Positions 34,840 through 44,066 of a DNA stretch of 64,000 bases are shown here, piece after piece. Made by a program: the position numbers and the translations under genes. The notes under the pieces were generated by a model. That model worked only from the letters and a program-made list of their open reading frames with translations. It was not told the origin of the DNA and did no database searches. Position 1 is the stretch's first letter. The number at the start of each line of letters is the position of its first letter. Origin of the DNA: an uncultured Blautia sp. (GTDB taxonomy: Bacteria > Bacillota > Clostridia > Lachnospirales > Lachnospiraceae); assembly GCA_934424575.1 (NCBI GenBank), contig CAKRXU010000004.1, positions 74,417-138,416 of the forward strand, given 5' to 3'.

Positions 34840-35891
34840 TGAAAATCAGTGTAATAATCCCGGTATATGAATCGGAACAGTATTTAGAAAAAGCGGTTGA
34901 CAGTGTTTTAAGTCAGTCGCTGAAGGATATAGAAGTTATATTGGTCGATGATTGTGGTAAAGATCGCAGTGGAGAAATTTGTGATTTAATTGCACAAAAA
35001 GATTCACGAGTTAAAGTGATCCATGCAAAGCAAAACGGTGGAATCTGCAAGGCCAGAAATATGGGAATCAAGGCTGCAGAAGGTGAATATATAGCTTTTT
35101 GTGATGATGATGATATCTATCTTCCTGGATTGCTGGAAGACAATTATATTCTTGCGTCAAAGTATAATGCAGATATGGTAAAGTTTGGACGCAAATTGAT
35201 TGATGTAACAAAGGATGGCAGCATTGTTAGAGAAAAGGATACGAACGGAAAGAAAGAGATTGTAGTCGATCAGAAATCAAAATATGATCAGTATTATGCA
35301 ATTAGAGAGAAAAGATATCTTACGAACTTGTGGAATGGAATCTACCGAAAAGAACTGATTGATCAATACGATTTCAGATTTGACGAAAGCATGAAATTTG
35401 GTAGTGAAGATATGGATTTTTCGGTTCGATTTTATGATGCTGCAAATGCAATTGCAGTCAATCCTAAAACTTATTATGTTCATTACCGCAGAGATGCTTC
35501 ATCAACATCAAGAAAATTTAATCCTAATAAGATAGAATCTCTTTTGACAACAGCAAAACATGAATCTGTTATATGGGATAAGCGAAAAAAGCGTGTTCCT
35601 GAACAGGTTCAGAAAAACCAAATGGTAGCTGAATATGTAAGAACGATCATAACATTGCAGCTCAATCATAAAGATTGTCCATATACAAGCAAAGAAAAGA
35701 TTGAATGGATCAAAAAGATTTCAAAGTCTGCTTATTTAAAAACTGATTTTAATAAGAAGGTGAAATCCGAACTTTTTAAGTGTGATAAAAAAAGCTGGGT
35801 TACAATGAAACTGCTTAATGCGAAGGCATACAGAACATTGTTGTTTATTATGAGTGTGCATCAGATACTGTTAGGAGAAAAATGGAACTAA
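34839..35891 (+). CDS. Glycosyltransferase family 2 protein
   Basis: 350 residues with a GT-A domain: SVIIPVYESEQYLEKAVDSV at the start, VDDCGKDRSGEI, and the metal-binding FCDDDDIYLPG near residue 90. The ED..F acceptor-site motif is in SEDMDFSVRF. The start overlaps the licD stop (TAATG). It would add one sugar of the repeat unit at the cytosolic face of the membrane. Donor and linkage cannot be read from sequence. Confidence 0.88.
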   Translation: MKISVIIPVYESEQYLEKAVDSVLSQSLKDIEVILVDDCGKDRSGEICDLIAQKDSRVKVIHAKQNGGICKARNMGIKAAEGEYIAFCDDDDIYLPGLLEDNYILASKYNADMVKFGRKLIDVTKDGSIVREKDTNGKKEIVVDQKSKYDQYYAIREKRYLTNLWNGIYRKELIDQYDFRFDESMKFGSEDMDFSVRFYDAANAIAVNPKTYYVHYRRDASSTSRKFNPNKIESLLTTAKHESVIWDKRKKRVPEQVQKNQMVAEYVRTIITLQLNHKDCPYTSKEKIEWIKKISKSAYLKTDFNKKVKSELFKCDKKSWVTMKLLNAKAYRTLLFIMSVHQILLGEKWN

Positions 35892-35918
35892 TAGGAAAAA
35901 TGATAAGGATTGAAAATT

Positions 35919-36782
35919 ATGGATTGTAGTAATGAATTGATTTCTGTTGTAATCCCTGCATTTAATAGAGCGGATACCATACAAAAGTGTATGGAAAGTG
36001 TGTTGGCACAAACACACAGTAATATTGAAGTCATTGTTGTAGATGATGGTTCATCTGACAATACACCAGAATTGGTAGATTCAATGCAGGATTCTCGTGT
36101 TTGCAAGTGTATTAGACTGGAATCAAATAAAGGGGCCTGCTATGCACGTAATAGAGGTGCAGAAGCTGCAAAGGGAGCTTATATTGCTTTTCAGGACAGT
36201 GATGATATTTGGAAACCGGATAAATTGGAAAAACAGTTATCTTATTTAAAGAAAAAGCAGGCAGATATGGTGTTCTGCGGAATGAAACGAGTTAACCAGT
36301 TTAAAAACAAGTCATGGTATTTTCCAATATATACAATTGATGAATCTAAAAATATGAAAAGGCAGATTCTGGCAGAAAATTGTGTTAGTACACAGTGTAT
36401 ATTAATCAAAAAGGATGCATTTGAAAAAGTTCTTTTTGATCCTGCCATTAAAAAATTTCAGGATTGGGATTTTTCTATTCGGGCAGCCGAAAAAATAAAA
36501 ATGGTGTATTTGCCAGAAGAACTTGTTATTGCGCCGGTACAGGAGAATAGTCTTTCAAGAAATGTGTCCAGAATTGAAAGTTTAAATGTATTGTATAAGA
36601 AGTATAGTACAGATATTTTGAATGATAAATATCTGAATGCTGTTTTTTTGAAAAAGATGGCAGATGATTACTTTTACAGACAGGATTATAAAAATGCATG
36701 TAATATGTATAAAAAAAGTCTCAAAAGTAAATTCAATATAAAAGTTTTTATCAAGATATGTATTTGTATTGTAAAGAAGTAA
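35919..36782 (+). CDS. Glycosyltransferase family 2 protein
   Basis: 287 residues. The GT-A core has SVVIPAFNRADTIQKCMESV, VVDDGSSDNTPEL and AFQDSDDIWKPDKLEKQL, the last carrying the DxD metal site, with the acceptor motif QDWDFSIRAAE near residue 187. Start ATG 35919 with AAGGA upstream; a TTG at 35910 is possible. AT-rich like its neighbours. It is a second repeat-unit glycosyltransferase of unknown specificity. Confidence 0.87.
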   Translation: MDCSNELISVVIPAFNRADTIQKCMESVLAQTHSNIEVIVVDDGSSDNTPELVDSMQDSRVCKCIRLESNKGACYARNRGAEAAKGAYIAFQDSDDIWKPDKLEKQLSYLKKKQADMVFCGMKRVNQFKNKSWYFPIYTIDESKNMKRQILAENCVSTQCILIKKDAFEKVLFDPAIKKFQDWDFSIRAAEKIKMVYLPEELVIAPVQENSLSRNVSRIESLNVLYKKYSTDILNDKYLNAVFLKKMADDYFYRQDYKNACNMYKKSLKSKFNIKVFIKICICIVKK

Positions 36783-36861
36783 ATTTGAATTTTATTTAAA
36801 CGCATTGCAATGCAAACAGGTTTGACCAGTGTGTGTAAAGGAGAAAGGAGTTGCTTGCGGT

Positions 36862-38169
36862 TTGAAAATAAAAAAGGGAGATATTTTGCTATATATTGGT
36901 TTTGCATTGATCTTCTTTAATGCATTCAGTACAATTCCTGTATTTGTTAATACAGGTGTGGCTTGTTATGCAATGATTTTGTTTGCACTTTTTTTGATAT
37001 ATATGTATGGTGCTGATCATGGTAGAGTAATACTCTATAAAAAAAGAGTTTTCGCATGGTTACTTCTACTTCTTCCAATATTATATAAAAATTATGATGT
37101 GAAAAATGGGTCGTATTATCAAATTTTATATTTCTATTCATTTTTTCTTATTATGATTTTTTTGTCGAATAGGGAAAAGTGGACAGCCAAAGCATGGAAA
37201 ATTATTAAAATTTATTGTACAGTACATTTTGTCGCTGGAATTTTTTTGCTGTTAAATAAAAATATTTTATATAATTATATTATTCCAATCTTGTATTTTC
37301 CTGAAAATAGTTCAACCAAAAGATTATTATATGAGTCAATAGATAATGGTTATATGACAGGCTTGTGCAACCATTACAGTAAGATGGGAATGATTATGTC
37401 ATTAGGTGTTATTGCCATGGCCGGTTGTATTTTTGAAAAAAAGAAAGACTTAAAGAAGATTTTAGTATTGCTTTTATTTGTAGTGGGACTCGGACTGACA
37501 GGTAAGAGAGGCCCACTGTTGTTTGCAATAATATCGATTCTTATTACGCTGTATTGTTTTTCTCCCAAAAAGCTGACTAAAAAGCAATTAGCGAGAATTT
37601 TGGCTGCGATTATAGCGACGGTGGCTTTTTTCATTTTTGCTTACATAAAGATTCCACAGGTGCATCAGTTGGTAGGAAGATTCTTTGAGGGAAGCGGAGA
37701 TATAAATACGTTATCAACTGGACGAGTGGAGCTGTTTTGGGTAAAAGCCTGGGGATTATTTAGGCTCCATCCGTTTTTGGGAAATGGATGGAGATCTTTT
37801 AGGGAACTTGTTGTTGCATTGTTTGGCAATAACAGCTCTAATGATGCTCACAATATTTATCTCCAGCTGCTTGCAGAAGTTGGAATTGTTGGATTTACGG
37901 CAGTGGTTTCATTTATGATCTTAACATGGAGAAAAACATACACATTAATTAAAGAAAAATCTGCACGGTCAGATAATGATAGTGCAGTAGTTATATTAAA
38001 AATCTCATTATGCTATGAGACATTTTTCATGTTATATGGATTTACAGGAAATCCGTTGTATGATATGTTGTGTTATTTTCCATATTTATTATGTTGCGTG
38101 ATTGCATGGTCAACAGGACAAAGAAAAAAATTGGCTAATAAAGGAGCTGAGCGGCAATGGAGAAAGTAG
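36862..38169 (+). CDS. O-antigen ligase/polymerase family protein, probable Wzy
   Basis: About 435 residues with ten or more hydrophobic segments and the long polar loop typical of Wzy and WaaL proteins, near residues 280-330. GNGWRSFRELVVALFGNN and NDAHNIYLQLLAEVGIVGF match the conserved N(x)HNxYLqllaE(x)G pattern. It would polymerise lipid-linked repeat units outside the membrane. No ATG start fits; TTG 36862 follows AAGGAG by 11 bases, and GTG 36829 is an alternative. The gene is strongly AT-rich and overlaps the next by 13 bases. Confidence 0.78.
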   Translation: MKIKKGDILLYIGFALIFFNAFSTIPVFVNTGVACYAMILFALFLIYMYGADHGRVILYKKRVFAWLLLLLPILYKNYDVKNGSYYQILYFYSFFLIMIFLSNREKWTAKAWKIIKIYCTVHFVAGIFLLLNKNILYNYIIPILYFPENSSTKRLLYESIDNGYMTGLCNHYSKMGMIMSLGVIAMAGCIFEKKKDLKKILVLLLFVVGLGLTGKRGPLLFAIISILITLYCFSPKKLTKKQLARILAAIIATVAFFIFAYIKIPQVHQLVGRFFEGSGDINTLSTGRVELFWVKAWGLFRLHPFLGNGWRSFRELVVALFGNNSSNDAHNIYLQLLAEVGIVGFTAVVSFMILTWRKTYTLIKEKSARSDNDSAVVILKISLCYETFFMLYGFTGNPLYDMLCYFPYLLCCVIAWSTGQRKKLANKGAERQWRK

Positions 38170-39254
38170 TATTAGTGACAAAAATTGGAAAAAATTACGG
38201 TGCTCTTTTGCAGGCCTACGCATTAAAAAAAGCAATAGAAAATTGCGGGTGTGATGTAAATATTCTCCGATATGAGTTGACAATAACACAGCAGACATAT
38301 GAAGCACTTCCGAAGTTTACAGGAGTTAGATCTTTAAAAAGGATAATAAAATCTTTTTATCGAGTAAAAAATACACGCAAAAGTATTGCGGCATTTCAAC
38401 AGTTTAGAGAGGATTATTTCGATTTTACCTGTCCATACAGAAATTTTGAAGAGTTAAGAGTTAATCCGCCAGAAGCAGATGTTTATATTACAGGCAGTGA
38501 TCAGGTTTGGAACCCTAAAATTAGTTTTGATCCAGCATATTACCTGATGTTTGGAAATGAAAAAAGTGTCAGAGCATCTTATGCTGCATCCATAGGTATT
38601 TCTAAAATACCAACGGAATATGAGGCGGAATTTCTGAAGAGAGTAAAAGATATCCCTTATAGGTCTGTAAGAGAAGAAGAGGGAAAGGAATTATTAAGTA
38701 CATATGGCATTTCTTCATATGTCAATATCGATCCGACAATGCTGTTATCACGTGAAGACTATAATCAAATTGCGAAGGATTGTAGAATTGACAAACCGTA
38801 TGTACTATTATACTTGCTAAAAATCCCGAAAGATGTGAAGAGTTATATTGAGAATTTACGACGCTTATATCCGGATCATGTTTTTGTAAATATACCGGGA
38901 AGCACCTGGTCTCCTAAATTCGGTGATATGGAAATGTCAGATATTGGCCCGTGTGAATTTATAGGGCTGGTAAGAAATGCAGACGCAATTTTGACAACGT
39001 CGTTTCACGGCACAGTTTTTTCAATTATCCATAATAAAAAATTTATGACGATACTTCCTCAAAATACAGGGGGAAGAATTACTTCGTTACTCAAGCAATT
39101 AAACTTGTTAGACAGAATCACGAGTACACCGAGTGACCTTCATAAGATAAAAGAAGAAATGCGATGGGACAAAGTAGAACAGGTAATTGAGGAACAAAAA
39201 AATAAATCATATAAATATTTAAAAGAGGTAGTAGGAGCTGGGAAAGATGATTAA
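38157..39254 (+). CDS. Polysaccharide pyruvyl transferase family protein
   Basis: 365 residues of the CsaB/WcaK-type fold. Typical segments are TKIGKNYGALLQAYALKKAIE at the start, ITGSDQVWNP near residue 110, and TTSFHGTVFSIIHNKKF near 280. These enzymes add a pyruvate ketal from phosphoenolpyruvate to a sugar, which gives the polymer negative charge. Start has AAGGAGCTG upstream inside the wzy end. In Firmicutes such genes often sit with F420-hydrogenase-beta-like genes, as here (41693-42858). Confidence 0.88.
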   Translation: MEKVVLVTKIGKNYGALLQAYALKKAIENCGCDVNILRYELTITQQTYEALPKFTGVRSLKRIIKSFYRVKNTRKSIAAFQQFREDYFDFTCPYRNFEELRVNPPEADVYITGSDQVWNPKISFDPAYYLMFGNEKSVRASYAASIGISKIPTEYEAEFLKRVKDIPYRSVREEEGKELLSTYGISSYVNIDPTMLLSREDYNQIAKDCRIDKPYVLLYLLKIPKDVKSYIENLRRLYPDHVFVNIPGSTWSPKFGDMEMSDIGPCEFIGLVRNADAILTTSFHGTVFSIIHNKKFMTILPQNTGGRITSLLKQLNLLDRITSTPSDLHKIKEEMRWDKVEQVIEEQKNKSYKYLKEVVGAGKDD

Positions 39255-40200
39255 AGAATATATAAAAAAGAAAGTACCTCTAATTTATTCATGTTATATG
39301 TATGTGAAGACTGGGAGAAAGTTTAAAAAAGGGAAAACTTTTGAAAAACAGTTTTTGAAATTTACAGACAAAGAATTAGAGAAATATGATGCACATTTAT
39401 ATGCAATAAGACAGAACAAACAGCTTGACTGGAATAATTTACAAACTTATACTGAAAAAATGCAGTGGGCTAAATTATATGACAAGGATCCAAAAAAAGT
39501 TGTGTGTGCGGATAAATACGCTGTAAGAAAATGGGTGGAAGACAGAATAGGAGAGGAATATCTGATTCCACTTATTGGTGTATATGATTCTTATGCAGAT
39601 GTAGATTTTTCTAAATTGCCTAATCAGTTTGTTATTAAAACAAATCATGGTTCAGGAGATGTGGTTTGTGTGAGAGATAAAAGAAAAATGACACTTGCTG
39701 ATAAAATTGATATGCGTAGAAAGGTTGCTTTTTCTTTAGACACAGATTACAGTTGCAAGTACTGTGAAATGCATTATGGTAAAATTCCGCCTAAAATTAT
39801 AGTTGAACAGTTAATCGATAATCACGGAAAAGATTTGCCTGATTATAAATTTTTGTGCTTTGATGGAGAGCCAAAATACGTATGGATAGACGTAGACAGA
39901 TTTACAAACCATAAAAGAAATGTTTACAATATGAACTGGGAACTTCAGGAATGGAACCAGAGAGGATATGGAAACACAGACTATCCGATCGAAAAACCTG
40001 AAAATTTTGATCAGATGGTAGAGATCGTAAAGAAACTGGCAGCTGGATTTTCTCATGTTCGTGTTGACCTGTACAGTGTTCAGGGTAAAATATATTTTGG
40101 TGAGATGACGTTTACAAATGGCAGTGGATTTGAGGAATTAGTTCCTGCCTATGCAGATAAAATGCTTGGTGATATGTGGAACTTAGAAATGGTGAAATAA
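39247..40200 (+). CDS. TupA-like ATP-grasp protein of polysaccharide clusters
   Basis: 317 residues. The segments LQTYTEKMQWAKLYDKDP near residue 75, FVIKTNHGSGDVVCV near 129, PKIIVEQLIDNHGKDLPDYKF and RVDLYSVQGKIYFGEMTF near 275 match the TupA-like ATP-grasp family annotated in capsule clusters. ATP-grasp enzymes join a carboxylate to an amine or hydroxyl, so an amino-acid or similar substituent on the glycan is possible; no partner substrate is visible. The gene overlaps the pyruvyltransferase gene by eight bases. Confidence 0.77.
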   Translation: MIKEYIKKKVPLIYSCYMYVKTGRKFKKGKTFEKQFLKFTDKELEKYDAHLYAIRQNKQLDWNNLQTYTEKMQWAKLYDKDPKKVVCADKYAVRKWVEDRIGEEYLIPLIGVYDSYADVDFSKLPNQFVIKTNHGSGDVVCVRDKRKMTLADKIDMRRKVAFSLDTDYSCKYCEMHYGKIPPKIIVEQLIDNHGKDLPDYKFLCFDGEPKYVWIDVDRFTNHKRNVYNMNWELQEWNQRGYGNTDYPIEKPENFDQMVEIVKKLAAGFSHVRVDLYSVQGKIYFGEMTFTNGSGFEELVPAYADKMLGDMWNLEMVK

Positions 40201-40209
40201 GGGCGTGCA

Positions 40210-41661
40210 ATGCAAACAGTTAAAAAATTATTAAAAAAATACAATACAATTCCTGTTGCAGCGAAAGCAACCATCTGGTTTATATTTGCAAGCACACTGC
40301 AAAAGGGAATGTCTTTAATAACGACACCAATATTTACCCGTATCATGTCAACAGAACAGTACGGGCAGTATAGTGTCTATAATTCATGGCTTCAGATATT
40401 TACTATTATTACGACCCTTCGACTTAACTGGGCTGTTTTTAATAAGGGAATGAGCAAATATAAAAATGATCGTGATGTATACGCCGCAACGATGCAGTCT
40501 GTAACATTCATGCTCACAATGGTAGTATTTGCGATCTACCTTATCTTTCATCGCCAGATTAATGACATTACAGAACTTCCTACCTTTATCATGGTTGCGA
40601 TATTCGCAGAGTTGCTGGTTACTCCGGCAATAGATTTCTGGTCATTAAGAAAGCGATATGAATATCAGTATAAGCCGGTTGTATTTCGAACGGTATTGTT
40701 TACTTTTGTTAATGCAGGAGTAGGCGTTATAGCAGTAATGCTTTCAGAGGAAAAAGGCTATGCAAGGATAATGACATGTGTAGCCGTAAATATTGTCTTT
40801 GGATTAAGTTTGTTTGTATACAATTATATCAAAGCAAAGCGCTTGTTTAAGTTCGAATATGCCAAATTTGCAATTTCGTTTAATCTGCCGCTGCTGCTCC
40901 ATTATATTTCACAGTATATCCTTGACCAGTTTGACCGTGTTATGATCCAGAAGATGGTAGATGTGGCATCTGCCGGTATTTACAGTGTTGCATATAATGC
41001 CGGAATGCTTCTTAAGATCATTACGCAGAGCATCAATAATGCATTAGTTCCATGGCAATATGAGAAACTGGAAAAGAAAGAATTCAAAGAATTAGATGAT
41101 GTTTTATTTCTTGTATATCTTTTAGTTGGTTCCTGTTGTCTTGTTTTTTCAGCCTTTGCTCCGGAATTAATGCGTATACTGGCAGATGACAAATACTATG
41201 AAGCAGTATATGCAATTCCTCCGGTAACTCTGGGACTGTTTTTTATGTATATGTATACAACCATTGCAAATGTTGAATTCTTCTATGATCAGAACAAATT
41301 TACAATGTACATATCTATGTCAGGTGCATTTCTGAATGTTGTTCTTAATTATATTGGAATTAAGATGTTTGGATATCTGGCGGCTGCATATACAACTATG
41401 ATCTGCTATATTTTATTCGCTGTTGGACATTATATTTATATGACTGTCAGTGTGAAGAAGTTTCTTGGAGTTGACCAGGTATTCGATACAAGAAGGATCG
41501 TGGCATTAAGCCTGGGAATATTGTTCTGTGGAATCGTTGTTATGTTTTTATATGACTATGCAATCATTCGTTATATCCTGATCGCAGTAATAGTTGCAGT
41601 AGGATTTTTCAAGAGGACAATGATCACTTCTATGTTTAAAAAGGTTAAAAAGAAAAAATGA
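40210..41661 (+). CDS. Oligosaccharide flippase, Wzx family
   Basis: 483 residues with about 12-14 membrane helices of the polysaccharide-biosynthesis/MATE-like family. The opening KATIWFIFASTLQKGMSLITTPIFTRIM is the typical first helix, and QFDRVMIQKMVDVASAGIYSVAY near residue 240 is characteristic. It would turn lipid-linked repeat units to the outer face for Wzy. The terminal residues are lysine-rich. It follows the ATP-grasp gene by nine bases. Confidence 0.88.
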   Translation: MQTVKKLLKKYNTIPVAAKATIWFIFASTLQKGMSLITTPIFTRIMSTEQYGQYSVYNSWLQIFTIITTLRLNWAVFNKGMSKYKNDRDVYAATMQSVTFMLTMVVFAIYLIFHRQINDITELPTFIMVAIFAELLVTPAIDFWSLRKRYEYQYKPVVFRTVLFTFVNAGVGVIAVMLSEEKGYARIMTCVAVNIVFGLSLFVYNYIKAKRLFKFEYAKFAISFNLPLLLHYISQYILDQFDRVMIQKMVDVASAGIYSVAYNAGMLLKIITQSINNALVPWQYEKLEKKEFKELDDVLFLVYLLVGSCCLVFSAFAPELMRILADDKYYEAVYAIPPVTLGLFFMYMYTTIANVEFFYDQNKFTMYISMSGAFLNVVLNYIGIKMFGYLAAAYTTMICYILFAVGHYIYMTVSVKKFLGVDQVFDTRRIVALSLGILFCGIVVMFLYDYAIIRYILIAVIVAVGFFKRTMITSMFKKVKKKK

Positions 41662-41692
41662 TTTTAAGATTGACGAGGGAGAAATTGATCTA

Positions 41693-41905
41693 ATGAGAGA
41701 AAAACCAGAATTATTTTCCCGGAAGGAAAATTGTTGCGGGTGTTCGGCATGTTATGCAATCTGCCCTCAGAACGCGATAACTATGGAGGCGGATGAGAAA
41801 GGATTTCTTTATCCGGTCATTGATTCTGAAAAATGTATAGGATGCCGTATGTGTCTGAAAGTTTGTGTTTTTAAAGAAGAACAAAGCAAACGGGGGTATT
41901 TGTAA
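41693..41905 (+). CDS. Ferredoxin-like 4Fe-4S protein (N-terminal part of split F420-hydrogenase beta-like protein)
   Basis: 70 residues with two CxxCxxCxxxCP-type clusters: CCGCSACYAICPQNAI and CIGCRMCLKVCVF (the last proline is replaced by Val). Between them is the conserved EADEKGFLYPVIDSEK. In most genomes this module is the N terminus of the ~390-residue 'coenzyme F420 hydrogenase/dehydrogenase beta subunit C-terminal' protein. Here a TAA stop overlaps the ATG of the next gene by one base. Combined length equals the usual single chain, so this is either a natural two-subunit form or a recent nonsense split. Confidence 0.85.
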   Translation: MREKPELFSRKENCCGCSACYAICPQNAITMEADEKGFLYPVIDSEKCIGCRMCLKVCVFKEEQSKRGYL

Positions 41906-42858
41906 TGGAAAAAGATATGAATACTAGGGCTTTTGCTTTTAAATTGCAGGATCCATCAAAACTTGTAAGGAGTTCTTCTGGCGGGGCATTTGTAGCTCTG
42001 TCAGATGTCGTACTGGAACATGGAGGGGCGATTGCCTGCTGTGTATATGATTATGCAACGAAAGAATTAGGCTTTCAGATCGCAGAAACAGCAGAAGCAC
42101 GCGACAGGGCGATAGGGTCAAAGTATTTTCAGGCAACAATGGGAGACATATATAACAGATGTTTCCTGTGGCTTGAAAAAAATCCTGCGAAACAATTGCT
42201 GTTTGTTGGAACCGGCTGTCAGGCGGCAGGATTAAAAAGATTTCTTTCCTGTAAAGACAAAGCCAAACTGGATCAGATATATTTTGTGGATCTGATATGC
42301 CATGGGGTTCCAAGTCCAAAACTGTGGAAAGAATACACATCAGCCATAGAAAAGGAAAATAAGGGACAAATATCATACGTTACATTTAAAGATAAGCGAA
42401 ATGGATGGAAACATCCGACGGCTTATGCCAGAATCAATGATAAAGAAATTTCACTGACATCATATGTAAGAGCTTTTAATTCACATTGTATGTTGCGTGA
42501 AAGCTGCCATAATTGCCCATACACAGTAGTTGAACGTGAAACAGATATCACGATTGGAGATTTCTGGGGCGTTGAAAAGAAGAACCCGAATTTATACGAT
42601 GAAAAAGGTGTTTCTTTAGTGCTTGTTCATTCTTCAAGGGGAATGAATTTATTGTCAGAAACCAGAAAGCAGGTGCAGATAGATGAAGTCAGTGTTGAGG
42701 ACTGCCTGCAGCCAAGATTATTGACACCGACAAGTGTATCCGATAAGAGAGTAGATTTTTGGAAACAGTATGATAATAAGGGTGCAAAGTATGTGATAAA
42801 GAAGTACGGGGAATTAAGTCTGATGACTCGTATTAAACGGAAATTCCTGCATCATTGA
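41905..42858 (+). CDS. F420 hydrogenase/dehydrogenase beta subunit-like protein (C-terminal part)
   Basis: 317 residues. The start region RSSSGGAFVALSDVVLEHGG and the sections FVGTGCQAAGLKRFL and DLICHGVPSPKLWKEY are the core of the FrhB C-terminal domain. CMLRESCHNCPYTVVER supplies further iron-sulfur cysteines. True F420 metabolism is not expected here; in polysaccharide clusters these proteins are thought to be flavin/iron-sulfur oxidoreductases acting on sugars. It is co-translated with the ferredoxin-like gene and is the last gene of the cluster. Confidence 0.85.
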   Translation: MEKDMNTRAFAFKLQDPSKLVRSSSGGAFVALSDVVLEHGGAIACCVYDYATKELGFQIAETAEARDRAIGSKYFQATMGDIYNRCFLWLEKNPAKQLLFVGTGCQAAGLKRFLSCKDKAKLDQIYFVDLICHGVPSPKLWKEYTSAIEKENKGQISYVTFKDKRNGWKHPTAYARINDKEISLTSYVRAFNSHCMLRESCHNCPYTVVERETDITIGDFWGVEKKNPNLYDEKGVSLVLVHSSRGMNLLSETRKQVQIDEVSVEDCLQPRLLTPTSVSDKRVDFWKQYDNKGAKYVIKKYGELSLMTRIKRKFLHH

Positions 42859-42882
42859 GATACAGGAATTTCTGAATCTGCC

Positions 42883-44031
42883 CTAGATCAGCAGCAGTTT
42901 TTCGAACTGAAAGATTTCATCTTCATCCATCAGCTGCTCCATCTTATTCAGATTGAGATCAGAATGCTCCAGTTCGCGTGAGAAACGGTAGCAGATGGAT
43001 ACAAGGTCATTAAATTCAAAATGGTGATTATTTGCAAGATAAGTGCCCACGGCAAGCTCGTGGATCATGAAGGTGCAGATAGTTGCCATTTTTATTTTGG
43101 CGAAGATCTGATCGTCATAAACGGCTCCACAGAAGTAGGTGTAGATCCAGTAAACGAGGAGCTGTTCTTCCTGGATTTCCCAGTCCGGGTGAGCATTTTG
43201 GAATTCCTGGTAATACTCTGTAAGATCTTCTTCGGTGCTGCATGCATGGTAAAGTGGAGACAGAGTTTTGTGGAGATATTCACGCCATCCTTTATGCAGA
43301 ACTTCCATTTGCGGAACGACAGATTTCCAGATCTGCTTACGGTAAAGCACAGGATCTGTCTGGTTGTCAGTCCATTTGTGGATCTTTGCGAGAAAAATAT
43401 CTCCAACAGCAGATTTTTGATGGCGTGCGCGTATATCTTCCCACTGGAACAGTTCATTTTTATCAAGACTCAGCTGAAAGTCATGGGTACAGGCAAGAAG
43501 CTTGTGACGGCGCAGTTTTATAGGAATGTTTCTGTTCTGGACAATGGAGAGCAGATAATCTCTGGTGTCCATCAGGGCGGTAAAAAGCAGATAGTCAAAA
43601 TCGTCGTAAGTTTCTTCTGGAGTTGATTTTTCTATTGTGACAAAAGTTGTCTTTTCTTTTCGGGAAAGAAAAATCCTTGCAGCTTCTGGGCAGGATAGAG
43701 AGAGGGAATATTCGCGTAATCCCTCGAATTCTTCAATATGGCGCGGATATTTTCGACAGGTATCGCAAAGCATATCCGGACCGGCTTCACTGTAAATATC
43801 GCAGAGATTTTCTTCATTTAAGAAAGCACACCGATGGTCATACTGACGAAAAGCCTGTTCTTTCCAGTCAATATCATTATGGAGCCGGTTGCGAAATGGT
43901 CCCTTAAAATGGTGGTATTTTTTGAGGCTTCTGTCATCGATCATGATCTGCCATCCTGCACAGCAGGTATCTGGACAGACCCCTGCGATACAGGAAAATT
44001 CTTTATAAAAAGCAGGAAAAGTAATCTGCAT
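42883..44031 (-). CDS. fliB: Flagellin lysine-N-methylase-like protein
   Basis: 382 residues. The N-terminal Cys-rich part CIAGVCPDTCCAGWQIMIDD and CDIYSEAGPDMLCDTCRKYPR match FliB, with cysteines that probably bind iron-sulfur or zinc. FliB methylates lysines of flagellin in enteric bacteria, but FliB-like genes are common in clostridia without nearby flagella, as here. The target is therefore open. It is monocistronic with its own minus-strand promoter and converges on the polysaccharide cluster; a dyad AAATTCCTG / CAGGAATTT spans 42841-42871 at the junction. Confidence 0.85.
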   Translation of the reverse strand: MQITFPAFYKEFSCIAGVCPDTCCAGWQIMIDDRSLKKYHHFKGPFRNRLHNDIDWKEQAFRQYDHRCAFLNEENLCDIYSEAGPDMLCDTCRKYPRHIEEFEGLREYSLSLSCPEAARIFLSRKEKTTFVTIEKSTPEETYDDFDYLLFTALMDTRDYLLSIVQNRNIPIKLRRHKLLACTHDFQLSLDKNELFQWEDIRARHQKSAVGDIFLAKIHKWTDNQTDPVLYRKQIWKSVVPQMEVLHKGWREYLHKTLSPLYHACSTEEDLTEYYQEFQNAHPDWEIQEEQLLVYWIYTYFCGAVYDDQIFAKIKMATICTFMIHELAVGTYLANNHHFEFNDLVSICYRFSRELEHSDLNLNKMEQLMDEDEIFQFEKLLLI

Positions 44032-44066
44032 TTTGGTTTCTCCTTTACAAGAAATTTATAGATTGA

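Noticed and set aside
41693..42858. True coenzyme F420 metabolism
   Set aside because: No F420 biosynthesis or F420-dependent partner is present. The family name is misleading in polysaccharide clusters.
42841..42871. Third member of the nine-base-stem, 13-base-loop hairpin family
   Set aside because: AAATTCCTG / CAGGAATTT has the same dimensions, but the loop lacks TGAATG and the stem differs without paired support. It is more likely a junction hairpin between converging genes.
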